NCBI GenBank assembly: GCA_029378245.1 | Contig: JARKIF010000028.1 | Coordinates: forward strand, 62,001-126,000 | Length of the DNA stretch: 64,000 bases | Direction of reading: 5' to 3' | Source: Roridomyces roridus | Taxonomy: Eukaryota > Basidiomycota > Agaricomycetes > Agaricales > Mycenaceae | Shown: positions 47,857 to 59,199 of the stretch, piece after piece | How the letters are laid out: every line of letters starts with the position of its first letter | How positions within the stretch are numbered: position 1 is the stretch's first letter | Program-made: the position numbers and the translations under genes | Notes under the pieces: generated by a model | What the model was told of the DNA's origin: nothing | Seen by the model: the letters and a program-made list of their open reading frames with translations, nothing else | Databases searched by the model: none

Positions 47857-49414
47857 ATGTCGCATCGTGCGCTCTGCATCCCTGAAATCGTGGCGATGAT
47901 ATGCGAAGACGGAGTGTATCTTGAAGGTTTCAAGCTCAAATGGGACTCTTACATCCCTTGCAAGAACATGTAAAGCGTTCCAAGACCCTGCGCTCAATGT
48001 TCTTTGGAGGTCTCAATCGACGGTGGTCAACGTTCTCAAATGCATGCCTGGAGACATATGGCAATGGGAAGATGAAGACCCTGGTCAAGTCACGGTGGTG
48101 CGTCTACTATCGTTGTCCCTTTCAATAGAAACACTAACGGCGAATCGCGACCTATCATACCGACAGACTGGGAACGCCCCCTTTTCTATGCGCACCGCGT
48201 TAAATATTTCGAGAACTCCTTGGATGCGGGATATGGGCATCTCTTATACGAGACCTTGCGAATGTGTCTGCCAGACGAGCCGTTATTTCCCAATCTTCAG
48301 TCCATGAACTGGATTCGGTCTGACAACGACTGGGCCCACTTTCCCTCTTTTCGGTCCTTCCTGGGTCCACGATTGCGCACCTTGATTCTCCATGTCCACC
48401 CATCGACTGCCGAAGCCGAACTTTCATTGTTGCCGGGTGTTGCGGCTCAGTCCCCGCAGCTCGAAGGCCTATCCATTTACTGTTATGCAGATCTGAACGG
48501 GCGTATACCAGAGCCTGTCATTTCTCGTACAACAGCTCAATCAACTCCGTCATCTAACCGTTCCGTGCCTCGACGGCCCCGCGTTGGATCACCTGTCGCA
48601 GCAGTCGAGCCTGCAATGCTTGACACTTCTGGCCCAATCGGCACTTGGTATCTCCGGCATCCCTTCCGGGGAGCTGTGCGACCACAGGTTCCCTATGAAG
48701 AAACTCACCGTATACTTCAACGACTCCCCTACCGTGTCCGGAGTTCTCTTACGGTTTCGAAACCGCCTCCTCCGAGACGTGACCATCAGACTTCCCGCGA
48801 CAACACCCGCAAGAGACGTGACACAGTGCTACAACACTGCAGCAATGGTCTTTCGAGAGCATCCGCTGTCTGCGCTTTCCATCACATGCGAAAGCTCCCC
48901 TGCAACGGTCCATGTTGCCGCCAGTCCAGAGCAAATCGCTCTTTACGCCATTTCAGCGACCTCCCTCTCCCCGCTTTTCGCGATCTCACCAACGTCTGTT
49001 TGTCTGGGCCCGTCGGTCTCGATCTTGATGACGGGACAATGGCTCGTCTTGCGTCTGCCTGGCCACGCTTACTGTACCTCTACATCGAGTCCACCTTGTC
49101 AGATGCGATTCGATGCGACCCTCATACCTCAATGGCAGGATCAGAAACCGGAGTGGACCCGCCCGCACCAAAAGGCCCTCACGATGCTGAACCTTTCGGA
49201 CTCGCGGGTTGGTCCCCCGCTGGCTGTTGCCGGCTTCTTGTCCGGCTTATTCCCCAAGCTGGAATCTGTGCGGTATGGGCGGGTCAGAGACCCTGATACT
49301 GGGGCATTGCACGATGCATGGAGAAAGGCTGTTTGCGACGCGTTGCCTTTACTGCGCGATATACGCGACGAGGAGCGATATTGGACGCAGAGGGATGACG
49401 ATCGGGAAGGATAG
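47857..49414 (+). pseudogene. F-box/LRR-type pseudogene, multiple frameshifts
   Basis: Family words appear in order but in changing frames. MSHRALCIPEIVAMICEDGV opens at 47857; the frame ends in a stop near 47973, while SLARTCKAFQDPALNVLWRS continues one frame over. After an intron near 48097, DWERPLFYAHRVKYFENSLD and FLGPRLRTLILHVHPS run in another frame. Near 48530 the frame moves to QLNQLRHLTVPCLDGPALDH. Near 48985 it moves again to RDLTNVCLSGPVGLDLDDGT, and after about 49110 back to LIPQWQDQKPEW and the end DEERYWTQRDDDREG at 49414. At least four breaks make this a clear relic of the same family as 15334, 29164 and 31126. Confidence 0.8.
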
Positions 49415-49834
49415 TTTTTGGTCGGAGTTGGGCCGAGTAGAGCCATCTTCGAAAGTGCGTTCTTTCTTCTCCCCTCGGTCTCAAGTGCTCAGCTGACGAT
49501 TCTTCTGCAGGTACGGGTAAATTCCCTTTCAAACTTACTATGTTCCAGTTGCCTGTGTTTCATTCTAAATTCTACCTATTATTCTCCTTGTTGATCACGA
49601 GAAATCGCGCAGTTCCCTCAGTTTATCTATTGGTTCGGCCCTCCCCGCCCACCAACACGAACCCTCTTGCTGAGACGCAAGGAAAATCTGGTCCAATGTG
49701 GCGTTGTTACTACACTTCGATCCATCAACTTCGCGCGTTGGCCCTGTAGTACTACTACAAAGTCTCTTACAACTATCCCCTCTGCGCTTATAGATCCATC
49801 ACATACCAGACGATCTCGAATCCTCGACTCCAAG

Positions 49835-50512
49835 TCAGCCTGAGGCGCACAGGCTTGGAACGAATTCCTTCTGATCCTTTGACAGCTCAACCTGCCCCTG
49901 CCCCGGGACCGTGTCCAGCACCGCGCGCCGTTGCTCCTCAAGATGGTCCACCACCGACAGACTCAGGGCGCCAGCCGCGATGCCTGTTACTCCAAGAACG
50001 GCGAGACCGTGGAGGACGAATACACCCGCCGCAGTGGCGTTGGCGGGTGCGGAGCTCTCGAAAGCGAGTACACCGCGAGATAGGGTGTAGGTGGCCACGA
50101 CGGAGAGGTTCAGTGCGAAGTTGAGGAGCGTGCGGAGGGTGAGGGCCAGCGGCGCGGGAGTCTCCGTCCTTGTTGGGGTGCTGGCCACACCGTGCTCGAG
50201 CTCGACGGCCGTCGGGGCATCCGCGTCGGCAGAGGTGTAGCCGTCAGCGATCCAGATATATGCGCTGGTGGCGCTGAAATACACCAGAACGAGGAGGGAG
50301 AGGAAGCAGACTGCGGCCAGGGTCTGCATGCATTTGTTGAGCAGCCGCAATGGGATTTGTATCCACATGGCGGTCGATGTGGCGGGGGGCAGTGTGGGGA
50401 TGACAACCACGACGAGGGGATACAATAGGCGGAGATAGTATGAAGGGAGGAAGCTTTCGAGGATGGTGGTCCAGCTTAGACGAATAATCTGCTGAGCCTG
50501 GGCGGGGGCCAT
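49835..50512 (-). CDS. Small multi-pass membrane protein, unknown family
   Basis: One minus-strand frame of 225 residues. Hydrophobic stretches suggest four or five helices: LPSYYLRLLYPLVVVVIPTL, LAAVCFLSLLVLVYFSATSA, LRTLLNFALNLSVVATYTLS and GVFVLHGLAVLGVTGIAAGA. A polar, acidic loop (DGYTSADADAPTAVELEHG) separates the first and second pairs. The C-terminal tail EEQRRAVLDTVPGQG is charged. No family is recognised. A close paralogue follows at 51999-52669 in the same direction, so this is a tandem duplicate pair. Confidence 0.65.
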   Translation of the reverse strand: MAPAQAQQIIRLSWTTILESFLPSYYLRLLYPLVVVVIPTLPPATSTAMWIQIPLRLLNKCMQTLAAVCFLSLLVLVYFSATSAYIWIADGYTSADADAPTAVELEHGVASTPTRTETPAPLALTLRTLLNFALNLSVVATYTLSRGVLAFESSAPANATAAGVFVLHGLAVLGVTGIAAGALSLSVVDHLEEQRRAVLDTVPGQGQVELSKDQKEFVPSLCASG

Positions 50513-50783
50513 AAATTTGCAAGTGAAGAGGGAGGAGAAGGGAATTGCGGCGACAACGGTCGTTTGAGGTAGTGGTTTCGTTGGATTACTTACTTGCCGG
50601 TTTTGGCAGCATGCTTCATTCTGGTCATTATTTCTGTGTAAGCTGATTCAACACTGATTTGCTCTGTCAGAATCGCTCGGCAAGTGGGCCCCGCGATTGA
50701 TGTGAGCGTCTGCCACAACTCATCATCCGATGCCGTCGCACAATCTCCCACGAACCGCCAACGCAGCGCGCTGCATCAGTGTT

Positions 50784-51185
50784 GGCCCTAAGGCCTAAGG
50801 CCTGAGGTTTGTCCTAAGGCCTTAGGCCTTAATTAAGCCCTGAGGCTAAGCCTTAGCTGGAAGCCTCGTTCTCAACCTAAGGCCTGAGGCTTACCGATGG
50901 GATCAATTTTGATTGATCTGCATCCGGCCGACCCCGGCACCACATGTTCAATCTCGAGGAAGTGTTCCTTCATGCTAGGAACTTCACCCATGGATTTCAG
51001 AAGCCACACTTGCCTCACCAAATGTCTCCCCAATGGTTCCACTCGTTCTCTCTTCGATGAGAAATAATTTCCTTTTTTGGTATCTAAGGGCTTGCTAAGG
51101 GCTGAGGCTGCCTAAGCCCTCAGGCCTTAACCTAAGGCCTAAGGCCTTAATTATTCTGAGGGTCCATAATTAAGGCCTTAGGGCC
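50784..51185. mobile_element. Inverted-repeat element built of AAGGCCT palindromes
   Basis: Ends GGCCCTAAGGCCT at 50784 and its reverse complement AGGCCTTAGGGCC-like ending at 51185 bound about 400 bp. Both ends are rich in overlapping CCTAAGGCC and AAGGCCTTA palindromes, while the middle (50900-51080) is ordinary sequence. The flanks read ATCAGTGT at the left and ATCACTGC at the right, which resemble each other but are not an exact duplication. No transposase is present. Family not assigned. Confidence 0.5.
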
Positions 51186-51305
51186 ATCACTGCGCTGCAT
51201 TCAAAAGCAATTCAAAAGCCTTTCTTCCCTTGTCGGAATCATACAGGTATCTTCCCCTGGGCGCTGAGTATGGAACCCGAAAGGCCCTGCTGGTGAGACT
51301 GATGG

Positions 51306-51651
51306 CCGTGGTATAGAGCTCCAACCGTTTCGTTTTCGTTTGCCGGAGGGTGCAAACGAAACGGTTACATAATCACTACCGTTTGAAACCGTTTGCGGCA
51401 CAAATTGGGCTTCCAAGGCTCTAGAGTGACTGGGATGGTCGTTTCAATACCCCATTATGAGCAGGAAGGTTGCAGCTTGCTCGTGGAAGGCCCCACAGGC
51501 CCAAAATCAGCAGAATAGGTGTGAATTAGATACTGTTTAGATACCGTTTCCGTTTACCGTTTAGACCACCGCAAACAAAACGGTTAAAAATACCGTTTAC
51601 AAACCGTTTGAAACAGTTTCAAACGGAAACGGTTGGAGCTCTACCGTGGTA
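51306..51651. mobile_element. hAT-like MITE with 8-bp target-site duplication
   Basis: The element proper is 51314-51643 (330 bp). Terminal inverted repeats begin TAGAGCTCCAACCGTTTC at the left and are mirrored by GAAACGGTTGGAGCTCTA with one base of difference further in. The 8-bp direct repeat CCGTGGTA flanks it at 51306-51313 and 51644-51651. The interior repeats CCGTTT/AAACGG many times on both strands. The paralogous sequence at about 52800 (GATGGCCGTGGGAGGGACC) lacks the insertion. An 8-bp duplication and short TIRs are typical of hAT elements. No transposase is encoded. Confidence 0.8.
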
Positions 51652-51998
51652 GGAGCAGATCCCTTTCAGCTCTGCCATTTATGATTCTCAAATCAGACTG
51701 ACTCGTAACTCTACCATGGCATTCCCGCAGTTACCTCTATTTCGATCCAAGTATCAGTTCTTGCCCGGCAGCCTCAGCGCGTACCAACACGAGTCTTCCT
51801 GCCTCTACGCACCAAAACTGTTCCCAATATTAATCTGCGCTTGTCGATCCACCTGCACTCGTACGCATTGACTTCGCGCGCTGGCCCTGTGATACTACTG
51901 AGAATCCTCTTGCCACAAATCTCTCGACTCCCTCTGCGCTTGTAGATCCATCCTATACCAGCCGATCTTGAAACATCGGCCTCCAACCAGCCCGAGGC

Positions 51999-52669
51999 TC
52001 ACATGCTCGGAATTCCACTCATATATTCCTTCTCTTTCTTTGCCAGCGTAGGATCTCCCAGCCCCGCGTCGACCACCTCGTTCCGTCGCTCTTCAACCGC
52101 CGACACACTCAGAGTACTAGTGCGAGCCGCGATGAATGATACCCCAAGGACGGCGAGGCCGGGGAGATGAATACAGCCGCCGCGGCCCCGTTGACGACTG
52201 CGGGACTCTCAAATGAGATTATACCCCGAGAGACGGTGTAGGTCGCCACGACGAAGAGGTTGAGTACGAAGTCGAGGAGCGTCCGGAGGGTGAGGGCCAA
52301 TGGACTCGAAGCCTCCGTAGTGGTTGGGGTGCTGCCCGTGCCGTCCTCGAGCTCGGCGGGCGTCGGGGCATCCGCGTGGGCAGAGGTGTAGCCGTCAGCG
52401 AGCCAGATATATGCACTGGTGGCGGTGAAATATACCAGGACGAGGAGGGAGAGGAAGCAGAGTGCGGCGAGGGTCTGCATGCATTTAAATTTGTCAACCA
52501 GCCATAGTGGGACTGCGATCCACAGAGCAGTCGATGTCGCAGGGGGTAGCGTGGGTATGGCCACGAGGATGAGGGGGTAAAATAGGGCGAGATAGTAGTA
52601 TGAGGGGAGGAAGCTTTCGAGCAGGGTCGTCCAGCTTATAGGACAAGTAGTCTGCTCGGTGGGACCCAT
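51999..52669 (-). pseudogene. Small membrane protein paralogue, frameshifted at C terminus
   Basis: From 52669 the frame reads MGPTEQTTCPISWTTLLESF, LAALCFLSLLVLVYFTATSA and LRTLLDFVLNLFVVATYTVS, closely following the paralogue at 49835-50512. Near 52165 a one-base change makes the frame read FISPASPSLGYHS and stop at 52109. In the next frame the expected sequence continues (HLPGLAVLGVSFIAA, then ERRNEVVDAGLGDPT) to a stop at 51999-52001. A shortened product lacking the last helix is possible. Confidence 0.65.
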
Positions 52670-54045
52670 GGATTTTCGAGCGAAGAGGGAAGGGAAGAGA
52701 ATTCAGAATTGCGGTGACAGCGGTAGTTTCAGCTGGTGGTTTTTGTCGGAACTATACATGTGGGCTGAGTATGGAACCCGGAAGGGCCTGCTGATGAGAC
52801 TGATGGCCGTGGGAGGGACCCCGAGTCCCTGTCGTGGCCTTGCCATTTCAGACTCTGACCCGTACCGCTACTTGTGAGCTCGTCTAAGGTCACAAGCTCC
52901 CGCAAAAAATGCCGCAAGGAACTCCAAGCTCGCCAGCTTACAAACCAGGTCTTGAAGTCGTCTGCTCGGTGAGCTCATGAATTTCTGAGTGGAGGGATGG
53001 GAAGAGAATTGCGATGACACAGGTAGCGATTTTGTCGGAATTAGACAGGTGCATCTCCCGCTAGCCATGGCCTATGGGCGCTGAGCGCCTAAATTATGAC
53101 TGTTCGGGAGTTGCTTTACTGCGATCGCCATTATGTTTTATGGCGGGAGTTCAGGATGTATCATGCGGCAGGCAAAGACCCCGGCACACGCGCATTTGTT
53201 GCTTGTTTAGAGAGCGCCTTCTCGCATGCTTGAGTACCTTTCAATCTGGAACTGAGCTCGAGAGAAATAGCCAGACTGCCGCGAAAGACTAACTTCGAGG
53301 TCGGATGCGCTGCGCGCAGGTGCCAGTGGGTTCAATTCCCGACCGGATGATGGCGAGCGTTTTTTTTTAAACATAATTCTAGGCCTGCGAATTATGTGAA
53401 TAGTCAAAGGCTGGCTAAACTGCAGATAATCGCCCTGGTTGACACCCTAGGCCTGGAGTACAGGATTCGAATCGTCTTGGATGATTGGATCCCGATGATC
53501 AGCGCTCAAGCACTGGAGGCCCGAGTATAGAGAGTAGATATCAGTGTAACAGACCGGTGTTCGATTCCTGGAGTCGGCATAGCAGCCAATGGAATACAAG
53601 TTTTTGCGAATTCCTTTGGTTCGATTGTTCGCTCGTTTACGAGTGTGTGGCGGAACTCCGAATAGCAATGAACATGCGCAGCGCTGGTATTCCGAGCACA
53701 AATAGGCACCCCGACATGTTGGGCTCGACGGAGAAAATCAGATTGACGCCACGAGTTCCAAGGCACTGGCTCGGGTTCGACTCCCATCGCGACGGCCTGA
53801 TCAACGGGGTTGAATTTTGCTGCTGCCGGTCTTCGTCTGCAACCACGGACCACCTTGGAATGGGACGCTAAATTCTTGGACTCCAAATCAGCCACTCGAC
53901 GAGAGCGTGTCGGACAGAGCTCTGATCATGACCGGCGTTCGACTCCCGGTGTCGCATGGGTTATATATGGTGAGGGCCAGTTTTTCTTTTTTTCTTTTTG
54001 CACTGGACGGTCGAGGAATTCTAAAACGTATTGATTACACGTACA
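52670..54045 (+). repeat. tRNA-like repeat cluster (family 1)
   Basis: No gene is supported. T-arm or B-box-like sites lie at about 53328-53340 (GTGGGTTCAATTCCC), 53555-53568 (GGTGTTCGATTCC), 53772-53784 (CGGGTTCGACTCCC) and 53934-53947 (GGCGTTCGACTCCC). Each is preceded by 50-70 nt of tRNA-like context and several are followed by poly-T. Before that, 52745-52830 repeats the sequence at 51240-51310 and serves as the empty site for the MITE. Confidence 0.5.
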
Positions 54046-54591
54046 CACTGCATTCCGTGGCCCCCTCGGCAGACCCTACCTAGATCGGGCTATGTCTGCC
54101 GAGGTCTGCCGATGTGCCTAAGCGAGGTCTGCCCGACCCCACTCTGCCTAGGTCGGGCTATGTCTGCCGAGGGTGGGTCTAGATCGCCTCTGCCCGGGTG
54201 GGGCAGGGTTGGGGCAGGGTTGGCTCGGCCTTGGGGCGTACAATCCTAATATCCATTCCACTGTCTCAGTATCTCTGTGAAGTTCACCGTTGCCACCGAG
54301 ACGAACTCAAAATTAGCAACTGCCACTTGACGCCTGTGGGAAGGCGCAGACAAGCATCACATTTGCCGCATTTGTAGCCGAAAAGTTCCCCACGACTCAC
54401 GTCAAACGCTCGCAGGTTCAGTGCGCCTTCCGGTTCATTCTATTCCCGGAGATTGTCCACTAATTTCGAGTGCCAGGAACCCATACCAAGCCTGGCAGAC
54501 CGAGGCAGACTCTCCCCCAGGGTCGGACTGAGCAGGGTCTGCCGAGGCGCCCTAGGCAGACCCTCTGCCTAGGAGGCTACGGAATGCAGTG
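54046..54591. mobile_element. CACTA-like non-autonomous element with 3-bp duplication
   Basis: Ends CACTGCATTCCGTGGCC (54046-54062) and its reverse complement, with one mismatch, at 54575-54591 bound 546 bp. ACA flanks it on both sides (54043-54045 and 54592-54594). Both subterminal regions carry many copies of TCTGCCGAGG and CTGCCTAGGTCGGG in direct and inverted orientation. Short TIRs starting CACT, subterminal repeats and a 3-bp duplication are the features of CACTA (EnSpm) elements. No transposase is encoded. Confidence 0.72.
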
Positions 54592-54779
54592 ACATAGCTC
54601 GTTTATAAGTCGGGATTCCAGGCGCAAATGAGCATCAAGGCTCGACTAAGGATACCAGACTGCCGCCACGATCAAGTGAACACCAGATCAGAAGCCCTGC
54701 CCGTGGGTTCAATTCCCAACGACCTGATTTTCAAACGGTCGACCTCTTTTATGCGTGCCGGCTTTTGCCTTGAAGCCTT
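54592..54779 (+). repeat. tRNA-like repeat piece
   Basis: A T-arm-like CGTGGGTTCAATTCCC at about 54702-54716 with tRNA-like context before it (GATCAAGTGAACACCAGATC). It is one of the family 1 units. Confidence 0.4.
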
Positions 54780-55620
54780 CCAGGAAAGCCAGATTCTTGG
54801 GATCCACATCGTCCAGTGTCAGCACTGGCAGTAGGAGGCCGTGCAATGCATCGTACCAGACGGCTGGGTTCGACTCCCGGAGTCCGCATCCCCGGTCACC
54901 CACCAAAGGAGTCTTTTTGTTCGTCGTTGCTTGTCGGTTGGAAGGAAGGACGCGTGCGTCGTTTAGGGAATTGGGAAGTTTCCAGGCCAAGGATGGGACC
55001 GTGACGGGATGGTCATTGGTCGGGAGCCAAGAGCGAGCCTAAGCCAGTTCCTTTGGACTGCGCAAGACTATCTGGGCAGATGGCTCGAAAGCCAACAACG
55101 CGCGTTCCGTAGGCCTTGCTTGGGTTCGACTCCCACTTCTGCATATTGCCGAAGACGAGTTTTTTTTGTGTGTTCTGTTGTAGGCCCAAGATGTGACTCA
55201 AGAACCGTCGAAATCAATCAAATGGCACCGTATAGCATTCATAGGAACAGTTGAGAAAGCACTGGCAGGCTTAAAGTACTGGATTCTCGCCTGGCACTAC
55301 GTAGATCGCTCAGGCAGAGTGCAGCGGATCGCGTCCCGGATCACAGAACCAAAGGAGTCATTTTTTGTTCGTCGTTACTTGTCGGCTGGAATGGCAGAGG
55401 ACGCGTGCGTCGTTTAGGTGAAGTGGGATTCCAGGCCAATAGAACGAGCCGAGAGCCGAAGCCAAATCCTTTGGACTGCTCAGATTTGTGCCCAGTTTCG
55501 AGTAAGAGGGTGGTTAATGATATGCAGATGGCTCGGAAGGCCTTCCAACTGCGTTCGGCCTAGTAACTCTGTCTGGGTTCGACTCCCGCCTCCGCATTAC
55601 ATAGTGGTGTGGATGTAGTA
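54780..55620 (+). mobile_element. tRNA-derived SINE copies, forward arm
   Basis: Three units run together. A head with B box CTGGGTTCGACTCCCGG at about 54864-54880 and the tail CCAAAGGAGTCTTTTTGTTC lies at 54800-54970. A composite unit at about 55065-55440 has head 1 (B box TTGGGTTCGACTCCC at 55121), a linker with AGAACCGTCGAAATCAA and GAAAGCACTGGCAGGCTT, an internally deleted head 2 (55290-55345), and the same tail (AAAGGAGTCATTTTTTGTTC). A third head 1 has its B box at about 55573. The inverted partners are at 59200-59880. The ends GCAGATG and CTTCTGC of head 1 pair like an acceptor stem. Confidence 0.65.
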
Positions 55621-57734
55621 ATTCCCTGGATGTAGTAATTCCCTTTTTCGTACGGCCGTTAGGCATGTCGAGCGGCGTCCTCAAATTTCTTCGTATGCAG
55701 CGCGCGTATCTCGGTGCTTTTCCTGTAGACCCGAATCATCATGCGGCCGAGAGATCGCACCCTATCGCACCCCTACAGGTTTGGGACAGTTGAGTAGCAC
55801 TGTCAGGGCAAGTATTGGCGTTATTGAAGGTTGATCGTTGTGGGACACAGGATGAAGAAATAATCAGATGTTGATACGCAGCCGTATCCTTAACCCAAAT
55901 CATGAAATCAGAGGCCAAGATCCAGAGCGCGCTATATAGCTGTTGGCAGGGACAGTTTAGAAAAGCACTGGCAGCCTTCAGGCCGAGTACTGGGGTTATT
56001 GGACGTTGATCCTCGTGGACACAGTGAACACCGCCCCGCATCATGCCATGCCGACTTCGAGTAGCACGGAAGAACTAGCCTTGATTGATCCCGAGTTCGA
56101 ATTTCCATCCCTTGATCCTCGTTTGTATTCCCAACCAATAAACCATTACCACGCGCGCGCATCTCTCGCAGGTGCCGAACTAGACATAGATTGATGCGCC
56201 GCCGGCCACTGTTTGAACTTTGATTGTTGATTCATTGCGTTATTGAGTGGGCATGGGGACGTATGTAGACCTCTGACCATCTAGGCCTCAAACAAGAATC
56301 AAGAATCAAAGAAAGATGGCTGCGCAGATTGTTTGCAATGTTTGTTGCCGTTGCCAGCCAGTCAGTCAGTGGGATGGGATGTACAACACAAGGCGGAAAG
56401 GGGCGGGGAGCTAGCAGCTAGCTACAGTTGCGGTCCCGTGTCGGAGTAGAGGCAAATATAGGCGTGGAATTCAGTGATGGCCATGCTTCTATGTAGTACG
56501 ATTTCAGATTTCAGTTTGTTGCCAGCCAGTGTGAGGATGTACAACGCAAGATGGAAAGGAGCCCGGGCAGGTACATAGCTACTAGTGTGGTATGCCACGG
56601 ACCACGGTTGCGGTCCGAGTCGAGGCAAATATAGACGTGGAATCTAGTGGTGCATGCTTCTAGTACGATTTCAGATTTCTGCTAGTCCGTTCCGTTCAAC
56701 GTGGACAACCAGAAAAGAAAGAGTCAGGGTAGAGGGATTGTGCGAGTTCCAACAACGGAGGTGTAGGCAAAGGCCGAGGAGAAGACTTCGAAGGAGTGAA
56801 AAATAGATATACATAGTGCTTTTTGCGTCTGCGATGAGTTCGGAGTCCGAGTCGGATGGAGATGACGTGCGAGCGAGCGGAAAGGATAACAATGAACCGC
56901 TCAACGGATAATTTGACATAGCATACATAGAGCGCAGTCGAGGTGGAGTCTTGCCCGAGTACAGCGTCATGTTGTCGAGATAATTCGTGGAGATGATCGG
57001 GTGCGAATGTTTTGAGAGGAGCCTGGAGGTATGCATGTACATACATGTACGTCAACGGCGTTGTATTCTCTCGCCTATTTTTCGGGGTGAAATTGAGGAA
57101 TGTTGTTGTTGCCAAGAACCGCGAGTCTGGACATGGCGGATGCAGAGTTCTGAGTCACCGTGACTGGTGACTCGGGATGCGGGGAGAGCGGATGGAAGAA
57201 TCGACTGGATGGATACAGACTAAGAGAATCTAATGAGAAAGCACAGGGGCGCGAAATGACGTGGGTTGCCTCGAGGAGCCTCGAGGATCGGTAGGAATCT
57301 TCCTCTTGGAGATTCAGAACGTCTGCGTTTTTCCGTTGCATCATTGCGTCGACAGGGTACACGAGGCGGGGAAGACTTTGCTATTTTTGAGAGGGCGGGA
57401 GACGGAAACGGTTCGGGACACAGCGACAAAGCAGCGGGAGTTGAGGCGGCAGGGAGTTGTCAGATCATGGACGTCGGAGGAGATGGATATTTGCTGGTGC
57501 TTTTGCTTCCGTCGGCTATCAGCTCCGTCGGTCTATGGCGGTGCGTGCCCGTGGCACCTTTGGCGGTTCCTTCCACCCATCTTGCCCCCGACTCGTGCCC
57601 GCTGCACCGGCTGCCGCTCGCTCCATACACCCGCTAGCCTCACAGTTCCGATTACTGCCATTCTTTGACTACCCACGGGCCCCACCGGAGTACTATCGAC
57701 TTATAAACCCCGTCTCGGCAATCCTCCACCCACA
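55621..57734. other. Intergenic tract inside the inverted arms
   Basis: No gene is supported. Pieces at 55785-55865 and 55945-55990 resemble the SINE linker; the first has an inverted copy at about 58803-58880. Two near repeats (TTCAGATTTCAG with GCCAGCCAG and CGGTCC) lie at 56440-56530 and 56600-56680. CATACATGTACGT palindromes occur near 57040. Confidence 0.5.
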
Positions 57735-58531
57735 ATGACAGAATACGACTACTCGCCAGGTGCACTCGAACAACACAAGCGCACCCAGAACCGTATCGCC
57801 AACTGGCGGGACGACGCTGACCGGCACTCGCCTCAGTTCCGCTCCCCTTTCGTCCCTCGGTCGGACGTGCAGGACAACGAGTTCCATCCTCGTTCGAGCA
57901 GCAGCTCTCGGCGGCACACTCCCTCGCCGTCGCACAGCAGCAGTCGCAGCCATTCCTCCAACGGCCGACGCACACCCCAGCGCTCGCAAACGCATCACCC
58001 GCCGCCGACTCAGCCACATGTCCGCTCGCCCCTGCGTTCTGCCACCATCTCCGTCGTCACTCCCAACGACTCCATCTCGCAGGTCGGCAGCGGCGGCTCG
58101 CATAGGCATCACCACCGCTCCCATTCGTCCTCGCCCACACGTCACTCGTCTTCGCACCGTAGTCGAGGGACGACATACGTCGTGAGCCCAGGCATGCAAT
58201 ATGTCCAAGCACCGCAACCCATGGCCTACGCCGTCCAGCCGCAGCATCAGCAGCCCGCAGCGTACATTGTCCATGCCCGAAAAGTCCAGGTCGTGGTGCG
58301 TCAGCCATTCATCTATCCTTACGAGATCTATCAGCTAACTTGACAACGACGATGCAGTACCCCGACCAGACGCAACAAGTGTACCACAGCCAATACCCGC
58401 CTGCACCGCATCCTGTGCAGGAACATCATGCGTCGTTCCTTCAGCGGCTTTTTGGGAGTCAGAGCGGGAAGCGTTCGCATGCGAGGAGTAAGAGTGTGGG
58501 GCATTCGAGTTCGCGGAGTAGCCGGCGGTAG
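57735..58531 (+). CDS. Arg/Ser-rich disordered protein, paralogue of 13910-14777
   Basis: Two exons (57735-58289 and 58358-58531) with a 68-nt intron. The start MTEYDYSPGALEQHKRTQNR and the block PQFRSPFVPRSDVQDNEF match the gene at 13910-14777. The middle is Ser/Arg/His-rich (HRSHSSSPTRHSSSHRSRGT) and then Gln/Pro-rich (VQAPQPMAYAVQPQHQQP). The second exon opens YPDQTQQVYHSQY and ends with the second conserved block, FLQRLFGSQSGKRSHARSKS and SSRSSRR. Without splicing the frame would end QPFIYPYEIYQLT, losing that block, so the spliced form is preferred. Function unknown; low complexity and the basic SR tail suggest a disordered, possibly nucleic-acid-associated protein. It sits alone between inverted SINE arms. 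Confidence 0.7.
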
Positions 58532-59199
58532 CGGTTGCGGTGTGATGTGGTGTGGTGCTATACCCGGAGAGGAAAGGAACGGACAGGTACGGTAATTCAT
58601 TTATAGATGGCGGGCATTAGTTTAGAGGGTGGGATTCGGTTTAGTTTGGGAGTACATAGTAGTAGTAGTATTCGTTCTTTCGACGTTGTGCGTCGAGTAA
58701 TTGCTAGATGTGATTCATCATGGACTTTAGAGGATGCGAGTCGTCTCCATCTGCAGGCAATTCAAAGAAACTGGTTTAGGGATGCGGCTGCGTTCAACAT
58801 CTGATTATTTCTTCATCCTGTGTCCCACAACAATCAGCCTTCAATTATCAATAACGCCAGTTCTAGTTTCCCAACTGTCCCAGCGAGCAGCCTGAGTTAT
58901 CCGATGCGATCCCTTGGCCGCGATTTCATCGGTACGCGAATTTCATGCATATTGAATGATTTGCGTCTACTTACAGGAAAGCGCAGGGATGCGGGGCTAC
59001 GATGGAATTTGAGCCGTTGAACGCGCCTGGCAACCTTCCGTACGAAAAAAGCGACCGCCCACGGGAACATGTGATGTGGAGGGCGGGAGTGGCCGCCCCA
59101 GGGCCACTGCCAAACGCGCGGTGAACGTTGAACATTGAAGGCGTTGGGAAGAACTTGGATTCGGCTCTTTGGCTCTCGCTCTCGGGAATTCCATCCAAC
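58532..59199. other. 3' flank and start of the inverse arm
   Basis: There is no gene. From about 58803 to 58880 the sequence is the inverted copy of 55785-55865 (TTATTTCTTCATCCTGTGTC). An AGTAGTAGTAGTA run lies near 58660. Confidence 0.5.

Noticed and set aside
50784..51185. Telomere-like CCTAAGGCC repeats
   Set aside because: Fungal telomere repeats are CCCTAA/TTAGGG without GGCC; the array is short, symmetrical and bounded by inverted ends, so an element is more likely.
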